From: Chromatiales bacterium
GTDB taxonomy: Bacteria; Pseudomonadota; Gammaproteobacteria; UBA6429; Thiohalophilaceae
NCBI GenBank assembly: GCA_026984045.1
Contig: JALSSV010000021.1
Span: 1 to 64,000 of the forward strand
DNA: 64,000 bases
Direction: 5' to 3'
The notes below the pieces were generated by a model that worked only from the letters and a program-made list of their open reading frames with translations, ran no database searches and was not told the DNA's origin. Shown here in pieces: positions 32,914-41,169 of the stretch. Each line of letters opens with the position of its first letter. Position 1 is the stretch's first letter. The position numbers and the translations under genes were made by a program.

Positions 32914-33630
32914 TCAGCCGCACTTGGAATCCCCGCAGTTGAGGCAGGTCATGCAGCCGTCCATCTTCACCACGGCCTTGGTGCTGCACTTGGCGCAGAG
33001 CTGGGCCCCGGCGGGAAAGTCGCTGCCGCCGTCGGCCTCGGTGGCGGCCTTGGCCGCCTTCTCGAACTGGGCCTTCTTCTCGGCGATGAGTTTCTTCTGG
33101 TGTTCGTCGAGGCCCTCATCCTTGAGCAGGCCGATCATGCGCAGATGGCATTCGATGGCATCGCCGATCTCGGCCACCAGCGAGGGCATGTACTTGCCGC
33201 CCTTCTTGAAATAGCCGCCACGGGGGTCGAACACCGAACGCAGCTCGTCCACCAGGAAGGTGACGTCGCCGCCCTTGCGGAACACGGCAGAGATGATCCG
33301 CGTAAGGGCCACGATCCACTGGAAGTGATCCATGTTCTTGGAGTTGATGAAGATCTCGAAGGGCCGGCGCAGCTCGTTCTCGGTGCCCTCGTTGAGGATC
33401 ACGTCGTTGATGGTGATGTACAGGGCGTGTTCCGAGAGGGGCGTCTTCACCTTGTAGGTGGAGCCGAGCAGCATCTCGGGGCGCTCGATCTTCTCATGCA
33501 TCTGCACCACGTTGCTGTCGGCTTGGGCCTCTCCCTTGACGGCCGCCAGGGCCGCTTCGGCAGCCTGGTCGTCCTCGTCTTCCTTCACGACTTCGTAACC
33601 GACGATCTTGCTTTCGATCTTGATGGGCAT
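32914..33630 (-). CDS. nrdJb: Class II ribonucleotide reductase, NrdJb (C-terminal) subunit
   Basis: A 238-residue protein equivalent to the C-terminal part of single-chain NrdJ. The TSCPD domain lies at about 60-170 (TPLSEHALYITINDVILNEG ... PFEIFINSKNMDHFQWIVAL ... GGDVTFLVDELRSVFDPRGG). The C-terminal redox cysteines are in LCAKCSTKAVV and CMTCLNCGDSKCG, which re-reduce the active site. The split NrdJa/NrdJb arrangement is as in Pseudomonas. It follows nrdJa by 91 bases. Confidence 0.92.
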   Translation of the reverse strand: MPIKIESKIVGYEVVKEDEDDQAAEAALAAVKGEAQADSNVVQMHEKIERPEMLLGSTYKVKTPLSEHALYITINDVILNEGTENELRRPFEIFINSKNMDHFQWIVALTRIISAVFRKGGDVTFLVDELRSVFDPRGGYFKKGGKYMPSLVAEIGDAIECHLRMIGLLKDEGLDEHQKKLIAEKKAQFEKAAKAATEADGGSDFPAGAQLCAKCSTKAVVKMDGCMTCLNCGDSKCG

Positions 33631-33721
33631 GGGTGTGAACCTCCGGTTCAGGTATCAGTGGCGAGGGACGAGGGCCAAGAAGGTCGGCTCGGCCCGTCCC
33701 GGGCCGGTTGTTTGGTATTGC

Positions 33722-36700
33722 TCAGAACTTCCCGTAGTAACCTTCCTTGATGGCGTCGAAGAGATTGGCGGCGGTGTGGATTTCGCCGTCGTATTCGATC
33801 TCCTCGTTGCCCTTCACTTCAATCACCTCGCCGCTCTCGAGGGTGAAGCGGTAGGTGGTGTTCTCCAGATCCTCCTCCTTGACCAGCACGCCCTGGAACA
33901 CCTCCGGGTTGAAGCGGAAGGTGGTGCAGCCCTTGAGGCCCTTCTCGTAGGCGTACAGGTAGATGTCCTTGAAGTCGTCGAAGGGGTAGTCGGTGGGCAC
34001 GTTGGCGGTCTTGGAGATGGACGAGTCCACCCACTTCTGGGCCGCGGCCTGGATGTCCACATGCTGCTTCGGCGTCACGTCGTCGGCGGCGATGAAGTAG
34101 TCGGGCAGCTTCGCCTCGTCCTCCTCGGCGAAGGGCATGGCTTTCGGATTGACCAGCTCGCGGTAGGCCAGCAGCTCGAAGGAGTACACGTCCACCTTCT
34201 CCTTGGTCTTGCGCCCCTCGCGGATCACGTTGCGCGAATAGTGGTGGGCGAAGCTCGGCTCGATGCCGTTGCTGGCGTTGTTGGCCAGCGACAGGGAGAT
34301 GGTGCCGGTGGGGGCGATGGAGCTGTGATGGGTGAAGCGCGCCCCCACCTCGGCCAGTTCGGCCACCAGCTCCGGCTCCACCTCGGCCACCTGCTGCATG
34401 TAGCGGCTGTAACGGGCATGCAGCACCTTGCCCGGAATGGTGTCCCCCTCCTGGTAACCGTCGCGGCGCAGCTCCGGCCGCTTGCGCAGCATGTCGGCGG
34501 TGACGGTGAATTGCTCCTCCATGATGGGCGCCGGGCCCTTCTCCTTGGCCAGTGCCAGCGCCGCGCGCCAGCCTTCCAGCGCCAGTTCGCGGCTGACCTG
34601 CTCGGTGAAGGCCACCGAGTCGGCATCGCCGTAGCGCTTGCGCAGCATGGTCAGGGTGGAGCCGAGCCCCAGGAAGCCCATGCCGTGACGCCGCTTGTGC
34701 AGGATCTCGTGACGCTGCCCTTCCAGCGGCAGGCCGTTGATCTCCACCACGTTGTCGAGCATGCGGGTGAAGACGTTGACCACCTCGCGGAACTCCTCCC
34801 AGTCGAAGCGCGCCTGGTCGGTGAAGGGATCGCGCACGAACTTGGTCAGGTTCACCGAACCGAGCAGGCAGGAGCCGTAGGGCGGAAGGGGCTGTTCGCC
34901 ACAATTATGGGCATGGAAGCCGTTGGCATCGAATGTATTGATGCCCGGCACCTGAACATCGTACACATCCTCCACCCCATCGTCGGCAATCTCTGCGACG
35001 CGGGCAACAAACCGCTCGCGATTCAGCTTGCATTGATAGGCGGCGAGGAGGCGGTCGAGTTTGCCGGCCTTGTCCGTATCGGCGAACCCGATCGTTTCCC
35101 GGAACGACAGCAGATTCTCCCCGCTGATGACCAGTTCATGCTGGGGCCGGATGGCATAGGCCTTTTGCCCACCACGTCCGTCGGGCAACAGCGACTCCTG
35201 CTGTCCCCGGCGGCGATCCGTATAGATTCGGGAATTGATACCCAGCCGCAGCAGTATTCGCTGAACGGCGGACAGCATCTCGGAATCCGACTGCGCCAGG
35301 CGAACACTCACGCCCTTGTGCTGACTCCCTTGTACCGAGCCATCGGCATCAAACAGGCCGCGAAGCAGCCCCTGGCAGAAACGGCTGGATGCCTGTTCCA
35401 TCGCCTTCGTGATCGTCTTCCGTCCAGGCGCCAATCCCAACGAGCGTGCCAGATCACCGATCGCGGCCAGTGCAAGACGGTATTCGTTGCGGCCGGCTAC
35501 CGCATGCCAGCCCTGGAAATCCGCGCGGTGCGGGAGGCGGCGTGCGGCTCGCAGCGCCTCGGCCATCACGGCCTCTGTTCCGGCAGGCAACCGTGCATCG
35601 ACACCGTTGGCCACCGCCGGCATCTTCCACACCGAGAGGACCGCCTTGTCGGCCTTGAGCGTGCCATCGCCGAGCAACAGCCCCATCAAATAGCCTTCCT
35701 CGCGGGTATGTGCCCCTTCCCAGGAAACCGCGGCACGATGATCATTCAACAACACCCGATCGCCGGGTTGGAGATCGCCGGCTGCACACCATTCCGTTTC
35801 GGTCTGGTAACGGGTAAAACGGGTCACCCGACGAACACGATGGTCGGCCGTCAGCCGCAGGGAATGGCCTTCCGTGGTACGCAGCCGGACCACCGGCTTG
35901 CGTGCGGTACGGAAAAAGCCCTCAGACCCCGTTGCATGATGCCTGCCATCGATTCGCAGCACGGTCGGCGTACCCAACAAATCCTGAACCTGGCGTGGGC
36001 CGGCCGCCGTGTGCACCCAGGTGTCCCCGGTCACACAGGGGTTGGTCGCACGGATGTTTTCGCAGAACCAGTTGTTGTTCATCTCGTTGACCTTGTCGAT
36101 GAGGATGAAGCCCGGTTCGGCGAAGTCGTAGGTGGAGGACATGATCAGATCCCACAGGCGGCGGGCCTTGATGGTCTTGTAGACCCGGCAGGCCACCAGC
36201 CCCTGGGCGTTGCGCACGTAGCCTTCGCTGCTCGGCCATTCGCGCCAGATCACCTGCGCCGGATCGTCGAGATCGATGCCGGCCTCCTCCACTTCCTGTT
36301 CGTTGAGGGGGAAGGCCAGTTTCCATTCGCCGTCCTGCTTCACCGCCTGCATGAACTCGTCGGTGATGAGCAGCGAGAGGTTGAACTGGCGCAGGCGGCC
36401 GTCCTCGCGCTTGGCGCGGATGAAGTCCATCACGTCGGGGTGGCCCACGTCGAAGGTGGCCATCTGGGCGCCACGGCGGCCGCCGGCCGAGGAGACGGTG
36501 AAGCACATCTTGTCGTAGATGTCCATGAACGACAGGGGGCCGGAGGTGTAGGCCCCGGCACCGGAGACGTAGGCGCCCTTCGGCCGCAGGGTGGAGAACT
36601 CGTAGCCGATGCCGCAGCCGGCCTTGAGGGTCAGACCGGCCTCGTGGACCTTCTCCAGGATCCCGTTCATGGAGTCGTGGATGGTGCCGGAGACGGTGCA

Positions 36701-37003
36701 GTTGATGGTGGAGGTGGCCGGCTTGTGGGCCAGGGCACCGGCGTTGGAGGTGATGCGGCCGGCGGGGATGGCGCCGTGGCGCAGGGCCCACAGGAAGCGT
36801 TCATACCAGTGTTCGCGGACCTCCTCGGCCTCCACCTCGGCCAGGGCGCGGGCCACGCGCTGGTAGGTGTGATCGATGGTCTGGTCGATGATCTCGCCGG
36901 TCTTGCTCTTGAGACGGTATTTCTTGTCCCAGATGTCGAGCGAGGCTTCCTGGAAGGGGATGTCGGTGGGGTCGGTGTGAACGGCGTGCAGTCGGGCGCT
37001 CAT
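33722..37003 (-). CDS. nrdJa: Adenosylcobalamin-dependent class II ribonucleotide reductase NrdJa, intein-interrupted
   Basis: A 1093-residue precursor of which residues 323-700 are an intein; the mature enzyme would be about 715 residues, normal for NrdJa. It reduces ribonucleotides to deoxyribonucleotides with a thiyl radical generated from adenosylcobalamin, so it works with or without O2. Conserved stretches are [53 protein letters not shown], the finger-loop NP|CGEQPLPPYGSC (the bar marks the splice site), and SIAPTGTISLSLANNASNGIE. The N-terminus is after a TTGACA promoter at 37161-37189 with NrdR-like palindromes. Expression depends on B12, and CbiZ salvage is encoded nearby. Confidence 0.95.
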   Translation of the reverse strand: MSARLHAVHTDPTDIPFQEASLDIWDKKYRLKSKTGEIIDQTIDHTYQRVARALAEVEAEEVREHWYERFLWALRHGAIPAGRITSNAGALAHKPATSTINCTVSGTIHDSMNGILEKVHEAGLTLKAGCGIGYEFSTLRPKGAYVSGAGAYTSGPLSFMDIYDKMCFTVSSAGGRRGAQMATFDVGHPDVMDFIRAKREDGRLRQFNLSLLITDEFMQAVKQDGEWKLAFPLNEQEVEEAGIDLDDPAQVIWREWPSSEGYVRNAQGLVACRVYKTIKARRLWDLIMSSTYDFAEPGFILIDKVNEMNNNWFCENIRATNPCVTGDTWVHTAAGPRQVQDLLGTPTVLRIDGRHHATGSEGFFRTARKPVVRLRTTEGHSLRLTADHRVRRVTRFTRYQTETEWCAAGDLQPGDRVLLNDHRAAVSWEGAHTREEGYLMGLLLGDGTLKADKAVLSVWKMPAVANGVDARLPAGTEAVMAEALRAARRLPHRADFQGWHAVAGRNEYRLALAAIGDLARSLGLAPGRKTITKAMEQASSRFCQGLLRGLFDADGSVQGSQHKGVSVRLAQSDSEMLSAVQRILLRLGINSRIYTDRRRGQQESLLPDGRGGQKAYAIRPQHELVISGENLLSFRETIGFADTDKAGKLDRLLAAYQCKLNRERFVARVAEIADDGVEDVYDVQVPGINTFDANGFHAHNCGEQPLPPYGSCLLGSVNLTKFVRDPFTDQARFDWEEFREVVNVFTRMLDNVVEINGLPLEGQRHEILHKRRHGMGFLGLGSTLTMLRKRYGDADSVAFTEQVSRELALEGWRAALALAKEKGPAPIMEEQFTVTADMLRKRPELRRDGYQEGDTIPGKVLHARYSRYMQQVAEVEPELVAELAEVGARFTHHSSIAPTGTISLSLANNASNGIEPSFAHHYSRNVIREGRKTKEKVDVYSFELLAYRELVNPKAMPFAEEDEAKLPDYFIAADDVTPKQHVDIQAAAQKWVDSSISKTANVPTDYPFDDFKDIYLYAYEKGLKGCTTFRFNPEVFQGVLVKEEDLENTTYRFTLESGEVIEVKGNEEIEYDGEIHTAANLFDAIKEGYYGKF
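34904..36037 (-). mobile_element. Intein (LAGLIDADG type) within nrdJa
   Basis: A 378-residue in-frame insertion from Cys323 (CVTGDTWVHT, block A) to Asn700 (GFHAHN, blocks F/G), followed by extein Cys701. Block B is GHSLRLTADHRV. The homing endonuclease motifs are GYLMGLLLGDG and LLRGLFDADG, both with acidic catalytic residues. The terminal His-Asn and +1 Cys are intact, so splicing should be functional. Inserted directly before the NPCGE catalytic-loop cysteine, which serves as the +1 splicing nucleophile. Confidence 0.95.
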
Positions 37004-37135
37004 GATCGGGGTGTTCCTCCGTGACAGGGCTCAGGTTCGTCAAGACTTGCGGAGACGGGAAGGCGAGGCCGCCTCCCTGCCGGTCCTGGACGCTGGGGGA
37101 CATTGATGCGGGTCCGGACCGGTCGTTTTTCATCG

Positions 37136-37151
37136 GCACAACATGTTGTGC
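37136..37151 (-). promoter_or_regulatory. NrdR-box-like palindrome, proximal
   Basis: GCACAACATGTTGTGC is a perfect 16-bp palindrome close to the NrdR consensus acaCwAtATaTwGtgt. It lies about ten bases downstream of the -10 element and about 130 bases before the nrdJa ATG, a position where repressor binding would block initiation. Confidence 0.65.
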
Positions 37152-37160
37152 TGGTCGTGA

Positions 37161-37189
37161 AGCTTATGCCCTGCCGGCCAGCCTGTCAA
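37161..37189 (-). promoter_or_regulatory. Sigma-70 promoter of nrdJab
   Basis: On the minus strand TTGACA (37184-37189), a 17-base spacer, then TAAGCT (37161-37166). A consensus -35 and moderate -10 with ideal spacing, directly upstream of the proximal NrdR-like palindrome. Confidence 0.6.
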
Positions 37190-37300
37190 CAGGCTGAAAA
37201 CCCACCCCATGATTACAAAAATATATTATCAAACAAACTGTTATGATATTTTTCATCTCTGTCATACGCCTTTCGTGGTGTTTTTTTGCAGCCGGACAGA

Positions 37301-37314
37301 CACAATATATTGTG
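37301..37314. promoter_or_regulatory. NrdR-box-like palindrome, distal
   Basis: CACAATATATTGTG is a perfect 14-bp palindrome matching the NrdR consensus core better than the proximal one. It is centred 164 bases upstream of the proximal palindrome, far beyond the usual tandem spacing, and lies midway towards the divergent hsp20 gene. Confidence 0.6.
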
Positions 37315-37363
37315 CCTCTAATATTCCCTGTTTCACGCCTTTTCGGCTGTTAGGAGCCACTCA

Positions 37364-37403
37364 CGTCAAGGGAAAAACCGGGTTTTCCCTTCCCCACCGC
37401 CCG
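37364..37403 (+). promoter_or_regulatory. Motif shared by the hsp20 and sat upstream regions (copy 1)
   Basis: CGTCAAGGGAAAAACCGGGT continues TTTCCCTTCCCCACC. It contains the dyad AGGGAAAA / TTTTCCCT and aligns with 41385-41424 upstream of sat at roughly four of five positions, at a similar distance (about 145-150 bases) from the ATG. Probably a binding site; the regulator is unknown. Confidence 0.55.
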
Positions 37404-37405
37404 CC

Positions 37406-37433
37406 CTTGAAGATCCGGATTCGGCACCCATAT
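37406..37433 (+). promoter_or_regulatory. Sigma-32 (heat-shock) promoter
   Basis: CTTGAA (37406-37411) and ACCCATAT (37426-37433) match the RpoH consensus CTTGAA-N-CCCCATnT with one mismatch in the -10 and proper spacing, 80 bases before the hsp20 ATG. Heat induction of the hsp20 pair is thus expected. Confidence 0.75.
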
Positions 37434-37514
37434 CGCAGTCAACACTGCAGCGATGGTGCGAACGCACCGTCTGCTGCGACGAATTTTCCCTATTCCAGCA
37501 AGGAGGTGACGACC

Positions 37515-37949
37515 ATGGCACTGGTAACCTACGAACCGATGAACATTCTCAATCAGCTGCGGCGGGAGATGGACCGGCTGTTCGAAACCGAAACCCCCAG
37601 CGGGGGCATGGTGACGGCGGCCGACTGGGTCCCGGCCGTAGACATCAAGGAGACCGACAAGGCCTTCATCATCACCGCCGACGTCCCGGGGGTGGATCCC
37701 AAGGACATCGAGGTGAACATGGAAAACGGCGTGCTCACCATCCGTGGCGAGCGCAAAGAGGAAAAGGAAGAGGAGAAGGAAGGCTACAAGCGCATCGAGC
37801 GGGTGCGCGGCACCTTCTATCGCCGCTTCACCCTGCCCGACACGGCCGATGCCGAGAAGATCAGCGCCAAGAGCAAGAACGGGGTACTGGAAATCACCAT
37901 TCCCAAGCAGGAAAAGGTGCAGCCCCGCAAGATCACCGTCGAGGCCTGA
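37515..37949 (+). CDS. Hsp20/alpha-crystallin small heat-shock protein
   Basis: A 144-residue sHsp. The N-terminal arm is MALVTYEPMNILNQLRREMD, followed by the alpha-crystallin domain (AADWVPAVDIKETDKAFIIT, DVPGVDPKDIEVNMENGVLT) and the conserved NGVLEITIPKQ with the I-x-I-type C-terminal KITVEA. ATP-independent holdase. ATG 37515 follows a strong AAGGAGGTG. Driven by a sigma-32 promoter; followed by a terminator then a second hsp20. Confidence 0.95.
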   Translation: MALVTYEPMNILNQLRREMDRLFETETPSGGMVTAADWVPAVDIKETDKAFIITADVPGVDPKDIEVNMENGVLTIRGERKEEKEEEKEGYKRIERVRGTFYRRFTLPDTADAEKISAKSKNGVLEITIPKQEKVQPRKITVEA

Positions 37950-37962
37950 TTCCGGCAGTCCG

Positions 37963-37995
37963 ACCCCGTTCCCGATCCGGGAGCGGGGTTTTTTC
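37963..37995 (+). terminator. Rho-independent terminator between the hsp20 genes
   Basis: CCCCGTTCCCG pairs with CGGGAGCGGGG around a short ATC loop (one G-T wobble), then TTTTTTC. It starts about 14 bases after the first hsp20 stop. Partial read-through would set the ratio of the two small heat-shock proteins. Confidence 0.88.
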
Positions 37996-38019
37996 ATGTT
38001 CCGAACAAGGAGGCGCAGC

Positions 38020-38517
38020 ATGAATACCCTGGAACAGTTTCGCGAGAGCCTGCAGCAGATGCTCGAAAGCGTCGGCGAGGGCTGGCAACACCTGCGGGAG
38101 CGGGCCTCCCGGGCCCTGACCCGCTTCACGCCCGTGCGCCGCGGCGGGGTGGAGACGCCTGCCGATCAGGCCGCCCTGCAGGGGGCCCGGTGGAGCCTGC
38201 TGGCGGCGGAGATCGAAGAGCGCGGCGACGAGGTGGTGGTTCGGCTGGAGGTTCCCGGGATGGAGCCGGACGACTTCGACATCAGCGTGGTGGGCGACTA
38301 CCTGGTCATTCGCGGCGAAAAACGCGCCCAGCGCGAACAGCAACAGGGCCGGTTCTATATAATGGAATGCGCCTACGGCGCCTTCGAACGGGTGATTCCC
38401 CTCCCGGCCCCGGTGGACGACGCCCGGACCCGGGCCCGCTACCGCCGCGGCGTGCTGACCGTGACCCTGCCCAAGACCGCCAGCGCCCGCCGCCGCCGGA
38501 TCGAGGTGGCCGGCTGA
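38020..38517 (+). CDS. Divergent Hsp20-family protein
   Basis: A 165-residue sHsp paralogue of low similarity to its neighbour. It has a longer helical N-terminal arm (MNTLEQFRESLQQMLESVGE ... LRERASRALTRFTPVRRGG). The crystallin domain is WSLLAAEIEERGDEVVVRLE, VPGMEPDDFDISVVGDYLVI and RRGVLTVTLPK, with a basic C-terminus RRRRIEVAG. ATG 38020 after AAGGAGG. Probably a co-chaperone or partner subunit of the upstream Hsp20. Confidence 0.92.
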   Translation: MNTLEQFRESLQQMLESVGEGWQHLRERASRALTRFTPVRRGGVETPADQAALQGARWSLLAAEIEERGDEVVVRLEVPGMEPDDFDISVVGDYLVIRGEKRAQREQQQGRFYIMECAYGAFERVIPLPAPVDDARTRARYRRGVLTVTLPKTASARRRRIEVAG

Positions 38518-38612
38518 ACTTCCGCGCCCTCGCCAGTCAAAAACCCTGGCGGCCAGGTGCGCACCTGGCCGCCAGCGACATCCCGGACAACGCACCAGAC
38601 GGAGACCCTTTC

Positions 38613-39980
38613 ATGCCCCGAATTCTGACCACCACCCTCGCCGCCCTGCTGCTGCTCGGCTTCAGCACGGCCAGCCCCGCCGCCTTTCCCCTGTTCGACA
38701 GCCAGGGCGAGGAGGTGCCCACCATCGCGCCCATGCTCGAGAAGGTCACCCCGGGCGTGGTCAACATCGCCACCAGCGGCACCGTGCGCCTGCAGCAGAA
38801 TCCGCTGTTCAACGATCCCTTCTTCCGACATTTCTTCGATCTGCCCGACGTCCCCCGGGAACGGCAGACCCAGAGCCTCGGCTCCGGCGTGGTGGTGGAC
38901 GCCGAACACGGCTACATCCTGACCAACAACCACGTCATCGCCAATGCCGATGAGATCACCGTCACCCTGCGCAACGGCGAGACCCACAAGGCGAAGCTGA
39001 TCGGCACCGATCCGGAGACGGACGTGGCGGTGATCCAGATCAAGGCCAGAAAGCTGGTGGCCATCCCCCGCGCCGACTCGGACAAGGTGCGGGTGGGCGA
39101 CTTCGTGGTGGCCATCGGCAACCCCTTCGGCCTCGGCCAGACCGTCACCTCGGGCATCGTCTCGGCCAAGGGCCGGTCGGGCCTGGGCATCGAGGGCTAC
39201 GAGGACTTCATCCAGACCGACGCCTCCATCAACCCCGGCAACTCGGGGGGCGCGCTGGTGAACCTCAGGGGCCAGCTCATCGGCATCAACACCGCCATCC
39301 TCTCCCAGAGCGGCGGCAACATCGGCATCGGCTTCGCCATTCCCATCAACATGGCGTGGGGCGTGATGCAGCAACTGGTCAGGTTCGGCAAGGTGCAGCG
39401 CGGGCGGCTCGGCGCCAGCGCCCAGGATCTGACCCCGGAGCTGGCCCAGGCCTTCAACATCGCCTATCGCCGGGGCGCCATCATTACCACCGTGGAACCG
39501 GGCTCCGCCGCCCAGAAGGCCGGCCTGCGGCCCGGCGACATCGTCACCCGGGTCAACGGCAAGCCGATCCGCAACGCCACCGATCTGCGCAACGCCATCG
39601 GCCTGCTGCGGGTGGGCGAGAAGGTGCGTCTCACCGTGCTGCGCGACGGCAAGACCCTGCAGCTCACCGCCACCGTGGCCCGCCCCGCGCTCAGCCAGAT
39701 CGACGGCAAGGAACTGCATCCCTACCTGGCCGGCGCGGTGCTGGCCGAGATCCCGGAGAACAGCCCCCTGTACGGCAAAATCGAGGGCGTGATGGTCACC
39801 GAAGTGGCCCCGGGCAGCCCGGCCTGGCGCAGCGGCCTGCGCAAGGGCGACATCATCGTCTCGGCCAACCGCAAGCCGGTGGCCAACCTGGAACAGTTCC
39901 GCCAGGTGGTCGAAAACAGCCGCAGCCTGCTGCTCAACATCCAGCGCGGCAACGGCGCCCTGTTCCTGTTCCTGCGGTGA
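38613..39980 (+). CDS. degQ: DegQ/DegP-type periplasmic serine protease
   Basis: A 455-residue HtrA protease. Signal peptide about 1-23 (MPRILTTTLAALLLLGFSTA). The protease domain has the triad His107 (LTNNHVIANAD), Asp137 (ETDVAVIQIKA) and Ser211 (NPGNSGGAL). Two PDZ domains follow at about 255-345 (GSAAQKAGLRPGDIVTRVNG) and 365-450 (GSPAWRSGLRKGDIIVSANR). Length fits DegQ more than DegP. Periplasmic protein quality control, consistent with following the hsp20 pair. ATG 38613 after GGAG. Confidence 0.93.
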   Translation: MPRILTTTLAALLLLGFSTASPAAFPLFDSQGEEVPTIAPMLEKVTPGVVNIATSGTVRLQQNPLFNDPFFRHFFDLPDVPRERQTQSLGSGVVVDAEHGYILTNNHVIANADEITVTLRNGETHKAKLIGTDPETDVAVIQIKARKLVAIPRADSDKVRVGDFVVAIGNPFGLGQTVTSGIVSAKGRSGLGIEGYEDFIQTDASINPGNSGGALVNLRGQLIGINTAILSQSGGNIGIGFAIPINMAWGVMQQLVRFGKVQRGRLGASAQDLTPELAQAFNIAYRRGAIITTVEPGSAAQKAGLRPGDIVTRVNGKPIRNATDLRNAIGLLRVGEKVRLTVLRDGKTLQLTATVARPALSQIDGKELHPYLAGAVLAEIPENSPLYGKIEGVMVTEVAPGSPAWRSGLRKGDIIVSANRKPVANLEQFRQVVENSRSLLLNIQRGNGALFLFLR

Positions 39981-40044
39981 GCCGTGCCGGCGCCTGGCTG
40001 GCGCCGGCCTTCCCCTCTCCCACGATGGGATCTATGCTGGCCGC

Positions 40045-40434
40045 ATGGCCGATCCCGCCTCCCTCCAGCGCATTCTCTACGTGGAAGACGACCCGGACAT
40101 CCAGGCCGTGGCGCGCCTGGCACTGGAAGCGGTGGGCGGCTTCACCGTGGCCCTGTGCGGCAGCGGCCGCGAAGCCCTGGAGACGGCCGAGGCCTTCGCC
40201 CCCGATCTGCTGATCCTCGACGTGATGATGCCCGAACTCGACGGGCCGGCCACCCTGCAGGCCCTGCGCCGGCGCCCGGCCCTGGCCGGGGTGCCCGCCA
40301 TCTACATGACCGCCAAGACCCATCCCGGGGATCTCGCCCGCCTGCGCGCCCAGGGCGCCGTCGACATCATCACCAAGCCCTTCGACCCCATGCGCCTGCC
40401 GGACCAGATCCGGGAGATCTGGAACCGTCTTTGA
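40045..40434 (+). CDS. Single-domain CheY-like response regulator
   Basis: A 129-residue receiver domain. The acidic pocket is YVEDDPD, phospho-acceptor Asp is in DLLILDVMMPELDG, Thr switch is in YMTAKTHPG, and Lys in DIITKPFDP. No output domain, so it acts through protein interaction. Alone between degQ and the next gene; no kinase is nearby. Confidence 0.93.
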   Translation: MADPASLQRILYVEDDPDIQAVARLALEAVGGFTVALCGSGREALETAEAFAPDLLILDVMMPELDGPATLQALRRRPALAGVPAIYMTAKTHPGDLARLRAQGAVDIITKPFDPMRLPDQIREIWNRL

Positions 40435-40513
40435 GCCACAGCGGAAACGCCTGCCTTTTCAACAACCCGGCTCCCGACCCTCCCTATCGCCCAAAATATT
40501 ACTTATAGTGGTG

Positions 40514-40541
40514 TTGATTTATTCTATTAACCTACTATATT
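40514..40541 (+). promoter_or_regulatory. Sigma-70-like promoter in an AT-rich patch
   Basis: TTGATT, a 16-base spacer, then TATATT, inside an AT-rich stretch unlike the rest of the window, about 43 bases before the ATG at 40584. The gene behind it also has a good AGGAGG. Confidence 0.55.
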
Positions 40542-40583
40542 AGTCAAGTACCATATACTGATAAACGAGACAGGAGGTTTCCC

Positions 40584-41036
40584 ATGTCCAGCTTGATCAA
40601 GAACTTTCCCAGTGACGGCGTCGTCACCATCAACCGGGTGATCCTGAAGCCCGAATACACTCTCGACGATCTCCAGGAACGGGTCGCCTACCTGTGCGAG
40701 AACGTCAAGACCTACCATTCCGACACCGGCTTCATCGGCGGCTTCGTGGCCCTCAACAGCGGCATGATCTCCAACGAGGGATCCACGGTCGGCCAGGCGG
40801 TGGAAAGCCCGCTCAAGGGCCGTGAGGCGCTGATCATCACCTTCTGGCGCTCCTTCGAGGATCACGAGGAGTCCCACAAGAGCGAAACCTTCCAGCCGCT
40901 GTTCCGGAAGGTGCTGGAGCTGTGCGAGAACGGCAACGAAGAGATTGCCTACGAGATGCTCTGGCAGGGCGCCGCCTACAGCCCCGAGGAGGCCGAGGCC
41001 GCCCGCAAGGCCAAGGAACAGCACGCGGCCGCCTGA
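40584..41036 (+). CDS. Unrecognised soluble protein, possibly alpha-beta barrel (ABM-like)
   Basis: A 150-residue cytoplasmic protein. The strand-helix pattern (GVVTINRVILKPEYTLDDLQ, HSDTGFIGGFVALNSGMISN, LIITFWRSFEDHEESHKSET) suggests a dimeric alpha+beta barrel of the antibiotic-biosynthesis-monooxygenase kind, where HxxSHxSExFxxLF motifs sit on one helix. It has two cysteines and an acidic C-terminus. Strong RBS and promoter suggest good expression. It precedes sat by 490 bases; a role in sulfur metabolism would be a guess. Confidence 0.8.
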   Translation: MSSLIKNFPSDGVVTINRVILKPEYTLDDLQERVAYLCENVKTYHSDTGFIGGFVALNSGMISNEGSTVGQAVESPLKGREALIITFWRSFEDHEESHKSETFQPLFRKVLELCENGNEEIAYEMLWQGAAYSPEEAEAARKAKEQHAAA

Positions 41037-41169
41037 ACCGGGAACGATACTGCAGCCTCTCCCCCAGGAGACGCCGCAGTCATCGCATTTGCACGGATCG
41101 CGACCTGATTCCGGAGAGCGATCACTCCACCGTCTTTGGACAGTGGATCGCGGTTCAATGTGGCACCAA

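Noticed and set aside
33608-37024. Long open frame on the plus strand opposite nrdJa (over 1100 codons)
   Set aside because: It is the antisense of a clearly conserved gene in GC-rich DNA, with His/Gly/Val/Leu-rich composition and no family resemblance.
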